This document shows, piece by piece, positions 1-5,761 of a stretch of 6,283 bases of DNA. The notes under the pieces were generated by a model that was not told where the DNA came from, did not search any database, and saw nothing but the letters and a program-made list of their open reading frames with translations. The stretch lies in assembly GCA_947258465.1 (NCBI GenBank), contig CAMYIQ010000228.1, positions 1-6,283 on the forward strand, written 5' to 3'. Made by a program: the position numbers and the translations under genes. Source of the stretch: an uncultured Erythrobacter sp. (GTDB taxonomy: Bacteria; Pseudomonadota; Alphaproteobacteria; Sphingomonadales; Sphingomonadaceae). Numbering within the stretch: the stretch's first letter is position 1; every line of letters begins with the position of its first letter.

Positions 1-696
1 CAGGCCCTGTGCGGCGAACCGCCTCAGCTCGACCGATTGCCGCCGCCCATGCTCGAACGGCTGCGCGGCGAAGATGGGGAGATCGACCGGGAAAGGCTCA
101 AGCGCGTCCGCGACCGGATATGCGCGGCCCGGTCCGATGCTCCGAATGGCGAACCGGCGGCGCAGCAAGATGCTGGAACGGCTCCGGCAAGAAATCCTTT
201 CGCCCGTCGCCGCAGTGGCGGAGGGCGCTATTTCGCCAGTTTCAACCACACGATCACGTTGGAAAACGAGATTACCCTGGCACAGGGCGGCCCGGTGTTC
301 GACCAGATCGACGGTTTCGTGCTGGGGAGCGGCGCGATCCCGAAACACAGCTCGCGTCTGGAAGCGGGCCTGTTCATGGGCGGCTACGGCATACGCCTGT
401 CGGGCCGCTATCTCGGCGAGGCGGTATTGCGCGGCAGCGGCGTGCCCGGATCGAGCGACCTCTTCTTCGGCGATCTGGCGACGTTCGACATTCGCCTGTT
501 CGCCGATCTCGGGCAGGTTTTCGAACGCGAAGACGGCGTGCTCAAAGGCCTGCGTGTCGCCTTCAGGATCGACAATGTCTTCGACGGTCAGCGCCGCGTG
601 GTCGATGCCGGCGGGGCGGTGCCCGATGCCTACGATCCGCGCCGGCTCGACCCGGTGGGGCGCTATCTCGGCGTGGACGTGCGCAAGGTATTCTGA
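1..696 (+). CDS. TonB-dependent outer-membrane receptor, C-terminal part (5' end outside window)
   Basis: The reading frame is open from base 1 to a TGA at 694-696 and gives 231 residues with no convincing start, so this is the distal end of a longer gene. The first ~70 residues are charged and rich in Ala, Pro and Arg (a surface loop or linker). From about residue 75 the chain alternates in outer-membrane beta-strand fashion: GRYFASFNHTITLENEITL, then SSRLEAGLFMGGYGIRLSGRY, TFDIRLFADLGQVF and LKGLRVAFRIDNVFD. It ends GRYLGVDVRKVF; a C-terminal Phe preceded by alternating hydrophobics is the usual outer-membrane barrel (BAM) signal, and an R-x-D-N-x-F-D strand near the end is typical of TonB-dependent receptors. 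Such receptors import siderophores, cobalamin, sugars or peptides using TonB energy. The substrate cannot be told, because plug and TonB box are missing. It converges with the hydrolase gene 4 bp downstream. The barrel call is fairly sure; the exact subfamily is from memory. Confidence 0.8.
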   Translation, partial: QALCGEPPQLDRLPPPMLERLRGEDGEIDRERLKRVRDRICAARSDAPNGEPAAQQDAGTAPARNPFARRRSGGGRYFASFNHTITLENEITLAQGGPVFDQIDGFVLGSGAIPKHSSRLEAGLFMGGYGIRLSGRYLGEAVLRGSGVPGSSDLFFGDLATFDIRLFADLGQVFEREDGVLKGLRVAFRIDNVFDGQRRVVDAGGAVPDAYDPRRLDPVGRYLGVDVRKVF

Positions 697-700
697 CCCG

Positions 701-1480
701 TCAGTGCAGCGCGCGGCGCGGGAAGAACAGGCTCGCCAGGCCCGAAGCGCGGAACGGCTTCCAGGCGCCTTCGGCCTGTGCCAGCCGGTCGGCGATGGCA
801 TAGACCGCCGCCGGGTTCACGCCGAGCCCGCAATGGCTGGCGAGAACTTCGATATTTTCGCAATCCTCGCGGTCGCCGCATTGGACCGAACCGCGCCAGT
901 GGACCACGCCGTCCGACCGCGTGAGGATCGAGGTGGTGGGTACGGGCGGGGCCTCGGCAAGCTGGCGGAAATTGCCGCCCTGCATCGGCTCGGGCTCCTC
1001 GCCATTCAGATATTCGAACAGGCGCGCGGCATTCGTATGGCCGCGATCGTCGCTGATTGGCGATCCGAGGCTTATCACGGCGCGCACCTTTTCGGGCGCC
1101 ATCTTGGCCAGTTCGCGCGCGAAGACGCCGCCCAGGCTCCAGCCGACGATCGAGACCTTGCCGTTGGTACGCCGGTGCAGGTCCTCGACGCAGCCCATCA
1201 TCGCCTCGATCCGGGCATTGTCGACGCGGACATTGCGGCCGAGCTTCCAGCCGACCGCGTCATAGCCGAGGTCGCAAAGCAGCGAACGCAGCGGTGCGGT
1301 CGAATAATCCGACGCCATGAAGCCGGGCAGCACCAGCACGCCGTGCCCGTCGCCGCGCGGCAGGGTGGAGAGCAGCGGACGCAGAGCGTAGAAGCTCGCC
1401 AGCTCGCCCATGGCCCGCCCCGGTTCGGCCAGCGTCAGCAGGCGGCTGGGCGGCCGGGCTTCGAGTGCGGTCGTGGTCAT
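701..1480 (-). CDS. Alpha/beta hydrolase (lipase/esterase-like)
   Basis: This 259-residue protein has the layout of a compact alpha/beta hydrolase. Strand VLVLPGF (48-54) carries the oxyanion-hole region. The nucleophile elbow GWSLGG (113-118) puts the catalytic Ser at 115, Asp190 in TRSDGVV is the likely acid, and His216 in ASHCGLG the likely base. No signal peptide or membrane segment is seen, so it is probably cytoplasmic. Three cysteines (201, 207, 217) surround the catalytic His. The reaction is presumably ester hydrolysis; the natural substrate is not visible. Its ATG overlaps the TGA of the upstream acyltransferase by 4 bp (ATGA, 1477-1480), and a GAAAGG stretch about 12 nt upstream may be the ribosome site, so translation is likely coupled. 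Next to a wax ester/triacylglycerol synthase, a lipase or acyl-transfer role in neutral lipid turnover is a reasonable inference. Fold and triad are well supported, the role is not. Confidence 0.85.
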   Translation of the reverse strand: MTTTALEARPPSRLLTLAEPGRAMGELASFYALRPLLSTLPRGDGHGVLVLPGFMASDYSTAPLRSLLCDLGYDAVGWKLGRNVRVDNARIEAMMGCVEDLHRRTNGKVSIVGWSLGGVFARELAKMAPEKVRAVISLGSPISDDRGHTNAARLFEYLNGEEPEPMQGGNFRQLAEAPPVPTTSILTRSDGVVHWRGSVQCGDREDCENIEVLASHCGLGVNPAAVYAIADRLAQAEGAWKPFRASGLASLFFPRRALH

Positions 1481-3075
1481 TCTGTGGTCGGACCTTTCAG
1501 GGGGTGGGCGGCCTTGGGTTTCGAACGTCCGCGGGAGGTCTTGGTGCCTCCCTTGGCCGGTTCGGAGGGCTTTTTCTTGGGCGCGGCCCGCTTCTTGGCG
1601 GCGGGTTTTGCGGTGCGTTTCTTGGTGGTTTTCTTAGGCTTGGCGGGTTTGGCGTCAGCGTTCACTGCATCGCACAATTCCTCGAAACTCTCGCGAATAC
1701 AGGCAGCGTAGAATTCGGGATCGTCCATCATCTCGCGGTCGGCGGTGAAGGCGATCGTCGCTTCGTCGGTATAGCTTTGCACCACGTGGGCAAGGCCGAT
1801 GCCGTCGGTCAGGCAGATCAGGCCCATCATGCTCTCCAGCCGCGCGCCGGCCGAATAGATCGGCACGGGCGGGCCGGGCACATTGGTAACAACGGTGGTG
1901 AAGATCGGCCCCACACCCCTATTGGCGAGGCTGAGGCGGGTATAGAGCCGCGCGCCGAGGCTCATCCACAGGGCAGGGCTGACCTTGCTCATTTCGGCCA
2001 TGTTGCGGGCGCCGATGGCGTCGGCCATCGCCTTGGAATTGACCGTGCGGTTATGGACCCAGGCCAGCCGTTCGAGCGGATCGGCGATATGCGTGCCGAG
2101 CGGCGCGATCATCGCGGCCACCTGGTTGCCCATCGCATTTTTTTCGCCTGTGGCGCGGACCGAGATCGGGGCCATGGCGGTGAGCGATTTTTTCGGCAGC
2201 TCGCCCTTGCTGTCGAGATAGCGACGCATCGCCCCGCCGATCACGGCCAGGAATACGTCGTTGACCTTGGCGTCTTCCACCGCCGCGCGGATCGTCCTGA
2301 CGTCCGCCAGCGGAACGCCGACGCCTTCGACCACGCGGTGGGGGCCGATCTTCCTGTTGAAGCGGGTCTTGGGGGCGATCATCTCGGCCGAGACATCGAA
2401 TTCCTTGGCGGCCAGACCCTTCAGCGCCTTGGCGAGGCCCGGCGCGGCCTTGGCGGCCACTTCGAGCTGCTTCAGCGGATTGGCGATGGCGTTGAAATAG
2501 CTCTTGCCGAGCAGTTCGACCGGATTGGGCACCTTGTCCGGCGCCCAATCGTCGGGGCCGGATGGGGGCGGCCCGTCGGGGGTAAGCGTATGCGTCGCCT
2601 CCATCAGGTCGATCCCGCTCATCCCGTCGAGCGCCGCATGATGGACCTTGGTGATATAGGCATAGCAGCCCTTGGGCAGGCCTGCGACATTGTCGAGCCC
2701 CTCGACCACGGTAAACTCCCATGGCGGGCGTTCGAGGTCGAGCGGGCGAGCGAAGATACGCGCTGCCTGAATGCACAATTGCCGCCAGTCGCCCGGGGCG
2801 GGCAGCGCCACGTGGCGGACATGGTATTCGAGGTCGAAGTCGGGATCCTCTATCCAATAGGGATAATCGAGGTCGAAAGGCACGCGAACCATGCGCCGGC
2901 GCATGGTGCTGGATAGCCGCAACCGGCTTTCGAAGAAGCCGAGAATGTCCTTGAACCGCACGAAACCGCCAGGGGCGGTAGCCGGGTTGTAGATCAGGAT
3001 CGACCCGATATGCATCGGCGAATTGCGCGTTTCGAGCGCGACAAAGCTCGCATCCATGCCCTGGAGCTGCTGCAT
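1477..3075 (-). CDS. Wax ester synthase/diacylglycerol O-acyltransferase (WS/DGAT family)
   Basis: This 532-residue protein belongs to the bifunctional bacterial acyltransferases that join acyl-CoA to a fatty alcohol (wax ester) or diacylglycerol (triacylglycerol), usually at the inner membrane/lipid-body surface. The acyl-transfer motif HHxxxDG is intact at 145-151 (HHAALDG), with His146 the expected base. Other family landmarks are MDASFVALE near the start, PLDLERPPWE (111-120), NDVFLAVIGGAMRRYL (272-287), GNQVAAMIAPLGT (316-328) and TNVPGPPVPIY (398-408). The family domain ends near residue 470, close to its usual length. Residues 474-532 form an added Lys/Ala/Pro-rich tail, listed separately. 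The ATG at 3075 is fixed by an in-frame TGA at 3085-3087 just upstream and by AAAGGA 4 nt before it. It is probably first in a two-gene unit with the overlapping hydrolase, transcribed from the 161 bp region upstream. The family call is firm; wax ester versus triacylglycerol preference cannot be read from sequence. Confidence 0.95.
   Translation of the reverse strand: MQQLQGMDASFVALETRNSPMHIGSILIYNPATAPGGFVRFKDILGFFESRLRLSSTMRRRMVRVPFDLDYPYWIEDPDFDLEYHVRHVALPAPGDWRQLCIQAARIFARPLDLERPPWEFTVVEGLDNVAGLPKGCYAYITKVHHAALDGMSGIDLMEATHTLTPDGPPPSGPDDWAPDKVPNPVELLGKSYFNAIANPLKQLEVAAKAAPGLAKALKGLAAKEFDVSAEMIAPKTRFNRKIGPHRVVEGVGVPLADVRTIRAAVEDAKVNDVFLAVIGGAMRRYLDSKGELPKKSLTAMAPISVRATGEKNAMGNQVAAMIAPLGTHIADPLERLAWVHNRTVNSKAMADAIGARNMAEMSKVSPALWMSLGARLYTRLSLANRGVGPIFTTVVTNVPGPPVPIYSAGARLESMMGLICLTDGIGLAHVVQSYTDEATIAFTADREMMDDPEFYAACIRESFEELCDAVNADAKPAKPKKTTKKRTAKPAAKKRAAPKKKPSEPAKGGTKTSRGRSKPKAAHPLKGPTTE
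1495..1656 (-). other. Lysine/alanine/proline-rich C-terminal tail of the acyltransferase
   Basis: Codons 474-527 of the WS/DGAT gene encode a low-complexity basic extension. The last 59 residues of the protein hold 17 Lys, 4 Arg, 10 Ala and 9 Pro, with runs such as KPKKTTKKRTAKPAAKKRAA. It resembles histone H1/AlgP-type tails and should be disordered and strongly positive. It is not part of the catalytic domain. Binding to acidic phospholipid, lipid droplets or nucleic acid are all possible; none is shown by the sequence. Confidence 0.85.
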
Positions 3076-3079
3076 AGGG

Positions 3080-3085
3080 TCCTTT
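3080..3085 (-). promoter_or_regulatory. Ribosome binding site of the WS/DGAT gene
   Basis: The minus strand reads AAAGGA, then CCCT, then the ATG at 3075. Spacing of 4 nt is slightly short but workable. Together with the in-frame TGA at 3085-3087 it settles the start codon. Confidence 0.55.
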
Positions 3086-3166
3086 CATGCCGCCGCCGCG
3101 CTGCCCGAGCGTAGACGGCCTCATCCTGCACCGGCCCGCCTGTTTTCGCGGGGTCCGAATAAAAAA

Positions 3167-3194
3167 AGGCTAGCATGTGGGCGGTCCGCGTCAA
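3167..3194 (-). promoter_or_regulatory. Candidate sigma-70-type promoter for the WS/DGAT-hydrolase unit
   Basis: On the minus strand TTGACG (3194-3189) lies 16 nt upstream of TAGCCT (3172-3167). The -10 element is preceded by TGC, giving an extended -10 (TGCTAGCCT), and is followed by a T-rich stretch (3167-3161). Transcription would start near 3160 and leave an untranslated leader of about 85 nt. The -35 is a close match to consensus and the -10 is moderate. It sits in the only sizeable non-coding gap upstream of the acyltransferase, which is where a promoter is expected. Spotted by eye, not scored. Confidence 0.4.
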
Positions 3195-3236
3195 CTTGCC
3201 GCCCCGGTCAAGGCCTGCCGTAGCGGGAGCAGGGGC

Positions 3237-4424
3237 TTAGAGCGCCTCGCCCGCCGCCACCCCGCTGGCCCAGGCCCATTGGAAGTTATAGCCGCCGAGC
3301 CAGCCGGTCACATCGACCGCCTCGCCGATGGGATAGAGGCCGGGAATGCGCTTGGCTGCCATGGTCTTGGACGAGAGTTCGGCCGTGGCAATGCCGCCCA
3401 CCGTAACCTCGGCTTTGGCGAAGCCTTCGGTGCCATTGGGGTGGAAAGTCCAGCGCTTGAGCCGTTCGCCCGCCAGCCGCAGTGCCTTGTCGGGCAGATT
3501 GCCAAGATCGCCGTCGAGGGCGAGTTTGTCTGCGAGAATATCGGCCAGGCGCGCGGGCAGGGCCTCGCGAAGCTGCGCGCGCACGCCCGAGCGCGGACTG
3601 CCGCGCTTGGCATCGAGCAGCCACTGCGCGCTGCGGTCCGGGATGAAGTCGACGAATAGCGGCTCGCCGGGGCGCCAGTAGGAGCTTGCCTGCAAAATCG
3701 CCGGGCCGGACAGACCGCGATGGGTGAACAGCGCCGCTTCGGCGAAGCTCGTCTTGCCGGCTGCCGCGACGACGGGGGCGGAAACGCCCGAAATGTCGCG
3801 AAACAGCACCTCCTCGCCGCCCAGCGTGAGCGGGACGAGGGCGGGGCGCGGTTCGATTACCTTGAGGCCGAATTGGCGCGCGACGTCGTAAGCGAACCCG
3901 GTCGCGCCCATCTTGGGGATCGACGGCCCGCCGGTCGCGATGACGAGGGCGGGGGCGGTATAGATCCCGGTCTGTGTGGTGACGGTAAAACCCTCGCCAT
4001 GATCGACCGAGGCGACCTCCTCGCCGCAGAGCACGGTCACATCCCCTCCGCTTTCACGCGACCGCGCGCATTCTTCCAGCAGCATGGCGACGATCTGTTT
4101 CGCCGACCCGTCGCAGAACAATTGGCCGAGCGTCTTCTCGTGCCAGGCGATCCCGTAGCGTTCGACCAGATCGAGGAAATCGCGCGCGGTGTAGCGGGCC
4201 AGGGCCGATTTGGCGAAATGCGGGTTGCTCGACAGGTAATTGGCCGGGCCCGCGCCGATATTGGTGAAATTGCACCGCCCGCCGCCCGAAATCAGGATTT
4301 TCTTGCCCGGCTTTTCAGCGCGTTCGAGCACCAACACGCGCTTGCCCCGTTGCCCGGCACGTGCGGCGCACATCAGCCCTGCGGCACCCGCGCCGAGGAT
4401 TATCGCATCGTAGCTGGTAGGCAC
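3237..4424 (-). CDS. RdsA/YhiN (HI0933) family FAD-dependent oxidoreductase
   Basis: This 395-residue flavoprotein has the full length usual for the family. The Rossmann FAD motif GAGAAG (11-16) and Glu34 at the end of the second strand mark dinucleotide binding. The family signature PGKKILISGGGRCNFTN occupies 39-55. Further landmarks are LGQLFCDGSAKQIV (99-112, with Cys104), IATGGPS (162-168), LFTHRGLSGPAILQAS (232-247), AEVTVGGI (338-345) and the C-terminal FAD-contact block beginning PIGEAVDVTGWLGGYNF (365-381). Databases often label this family 'aminoacetone oxidase', a weakly founded name. As I recall, E. coli YhiN has been reported to make dihydrouridine in 23S rRNA (RdsA), so an rRNA-modifying reductase is the best guess here. 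The start is GTG, directly after the permease TAA and with GAGG 5 nt before it; no upstream extension is possible because that TAA is in frame. The gene is probably co-transcribed with the permease. Family is firm, exact reaction inferred. Confidence 0.9.
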   Translation of the reverse strand: MPTSYDAIILGAGAAGLMCAARAGQRGKRVLVLERAEKPGKKILISGGGRCNFTNIGAGPANYLSSNPHFAKSALARYTARDFLDLVERYGIAWHEKTLGQLFCDGSAKQIVAMLLEECARSRESGGDVTVLCGEEVASVDHGEGFTVTTQTGIYTAPALVIATGGPSIPKMGATGFAYDVARQFGLKVIEPRPALVPLTLGGEEVLFRDISGVSAPVVAAAGKTSFAEAALFTHRGLSGPAILQASSYWRPGEPLFVDFIPDRSAQWLLDAKRGSPRSGVRAQLREALPARLADILADKLALDGDLGNLPDKALRLAGERLKRWTFHPNGTEGFAKAEVTVGGIATAELSSKTMAAKRIPGLYPIGEAVDVTGWLGGYNFQWAWASGVAAGEAL

Positions 4425-5708
4425 TTATGCCTCGTCGATCGGATATTCGGGTTGTTGCCGTGCGGCGATGAAATAGAGCAGTGTCCCCGCCGCGATGAAG
4501 CCGCCCAGCACCATCCAGGCCTGCGCCTGCGCCTGTGCGGAAATGAACAGCGAACTGCCCACCGCAAAGATCACGCAGAACAGGTGGGAGGGCACGATCC
4601 GCCCCTCGCGATGTTCGAGCACGGGCAGCGCGAGGCTGGTGACGATATAGGTCACCAGCCGGACCAGCGTGCCCGCCACGGCGAGCACTTCGAAACCTTC
4701 CCACAGACCGAACAGGATGGCGACCACACCGTAAAACAGGATCGCGTTGAACGGCGTCAGGAAACGCGGATGGACATATTCGAACCAGCGCGGAAGCATG
4801 CCGCGTTCGGCCATGCCGTACATCAGGCGGGGCTGGGCGACACCGCTGGCGAAATTGTTCGCGCCGATGGAAAAGCTCGCCGCGATAACGATGGCGAGCG
4901 AGCCGAGCTGGCCCATCGATGCGCCAGCGACGCCGGCCAGCGCGTTATTCTCGCCCGCGAACTGCGGCCCGATGGCGATGAAGGCCCAGATGATCGCCAT
5001 ATAGAGCAGCGTCACCCCGCTCACCATACTGACGATCGACAGCGGCACGTCGCGCTTGGGGTTTTTGAACTCGCCCGCCGCCTCGACCACGCCCTCGAAG
5101 CCGATAAAGGCGTAGAAGGTCAGGAGGATGACCGTCTCGACCGCGCTGAACTCGGGCAGGGTGACTTCCCCCATTCCGCCGCCTGCAAACAGGGCGGAAA
5201 CGACCAGCAGGCCCAGCGGAATGAGCTTGATTGCGGTCATGAAGCCGAGCGTGCCGACCGATGCGCGCATGCCGTACAAATTGACGATGGTGATCAGCGC
5301 AAGGCCGATCCCCGCCGCGATCGGCGTCACGCCCGGTTCGCCCAGCCACGGGAAAATCGCCGCAAGATAGGCGATCATCACATGCATATTGGCCGCGGCT
5401 GTCACGATGGCGCTGGCATAGCGCGCCCAGCCGGCCTGGAAGCCGACGAAGCGGCCAAAGGCGGCCTCGCCATAGAGCACCGATCCGCCGCTATGTTCGA
5501 ACCGGCTTGCCATCCAAGCGTAGCACAGGGCCAGCGGCAGGAAGAGAATGCCGCCGACGAGCATCATCCACGGCGCGAAATTGCCGACGGCGGCCACCAG
5601 CACGGCGGGGAGGGCGAAAATGCCGGCCCCGATCATCCCGTTCAGCGGAAAGAGCGATGTGCCCCAGAAGCCGACTGTGCGCGGCGGCGCGATCTTGGTC
5701 CCGTCCAT
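4425..5708 (-). CDS. APC-superfamily amino-acid permease
   Basis: This 427-residue, very hydrophobic protein has about 12 membrane segments (roughly 13-37, 46-66, 88-115, 126-146, 155-175, 190-208, 226-248, 269-290, 320-336, 338-360, 373-390, 397-415). The Gly-rich break of the first segment, GMIGAGIF (24-31), is the substrate-binding motif of amino acid/polyamine/organocation transporters, and FIGFEGVVEAAGEFKNPKRD (201-220) is the matching segment-6 motif with the conserved KNPKRD loop. It should sit in the inner membrane and take up an amino acid or related amine by proton or other cation symport; the substrate cannot be read. The ATG at 5708 was chosen because the first segment follows at the right distance and AGGCAAGG precedes it. 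The frame stays open upstream to 6116, but that part lies antiphase over the protease gene and makes no sense as permease. The gene ends in TAA, abutting the flavoprotein GTG. Confidence 0.92.
   Translation of the reverse strand: MDGTKIAPPRTVGFWGTSLFPLNGMIGAGIFALPAVLVAAVGNFAPWMMLVGGILFLPLALCYAWMASRFEHSGGSVLYGEAAFGRFVGFQAGWARYASAIVTAAANMHVMIAYLAAIFPWLGEPGVTPIAAGIGLALITIVNLYGMRASVGTLGFMTAIKLIPLGLLVVSALFAGGGMGEVTLPEFSAVETVILLTFYAFIGFEGVVEAAGEFKNPKRDVPLSIVSMVSGVTLLYMAIIWAFIAIGPQFAGENNALAGVAGASMGQLGSLAIVIAASFSIGANNFASGVAQPRLMYGMAERGMLPRWFEYVHPRFLTPFNAILFYGVVAILFGLWEGFEVLAVAGTLVRLVTYIVTSLALPVLEHREGRIVPSHLFCVIFAVGSSLFISAQAQAQAWMVLGGFIAAGTLLYFIAARQQPEYPIDEA
4430..4433 (-). promoter_or_regulatory. Ribosome binding site deciding the GTG start of the flavoprotein
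   Basis: The minus strand reads GAGG, then CATAA, then GTG (4424). The site lies inside the last codons of the permease, and the TAA between them is the permease stop. This supports GTG as the real start and translation coupled to the permease. Confidence 0.55.
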
Positions 5709-5720
5709 CCTTGCCTGCGT

Positions 5721-5750
5721 GCCCGCAATCGCGCGGGCGCGCAAGCGGGC
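5721..5750. repeat. Inverted repeat between protease and permease genes
   Basis: GCCCGC (5721-5726) is matched by GCGGGC (5745-5750), with an inner self-complementary GCGC-rich core (5730-5741). In minus-strand RNA this can form a two-part stem: 6 bp, a small internal loop, then 4 bp. No T run follows on either side, so it is not a standard intrinsic terminator. It fills most of the 53 bp gap and could act in mRNA stability or processing. In such GC-rich DNA chance is also plausible. Confidence 0.4.
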
Positions 5751-5761
5751 TTGTGGACGGC

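Larger units (their letters stand above)
3076..3236. other. Intergenic region between flavoprotein and acyltransferase genes
   Basis: This 161 bp gap is the longest non-coding stretch in the window. It holds the candidate promoter, a run of seven T on the minus strand (3167-3161) and the WS/DGAT ribosome site. No convincing intrinsic terminator for the flavoprotein gene is seen: the T run is not preceded by a solid GC stem. A short inverted repeat in the leader (CCCGC 3135-3139, GCGGG 3148-3152) is too weak to call. Confidence 0.6.

Noticed and set aside
74..1711. 545-codon plus-strand frame running through receptor, hydrolase and the acyltransferase end
   Set aside because: It crosses three well-supported genes in the wrong frame and shows no domain.
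1465..2916. 483-codon open frame on the plus strand opposite the acyltransferase
   Set aside because: Low-complexity Gly/His/Arg-rich product, antisense to an intact HHxxxDG acyltransferase; a composition shadow.
2051..3124. 357-codon minus-strand frame starting upstream of the WS/DGAT ATG
   Set aside because: It is the +1-shifted shadow of the acyltransferase, rich in Arg, Gly and Ala, with no motif. The overlapping frame holds all the family signatures.
3135..3152. Small hairpin in the WS/DGAT leader (CCCGC/GCGGG, 8 nt loop)
   Set aside because: A 5 bp stem in GC-rich DNA, with no flanking T run on the correct side and no riboswitch-like structure around it.
3161..3200. Possible intrinsic terminator of the flavoprotein gene ending in the T run
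   Set aside because: The only stem upstream (GGCGG with CCGCC) has a 14 nt loop and lies several bases before the T run, so it does not fit the usual geometry.
4518..4538. Short hexanucleotide repeat encoding Ala-Gln-Ala-Gln-Ala-Gln-Ala in the permease
   Set aside because: Only three units, in a loop between the last two membrane segments; too short to suggest phase variation.
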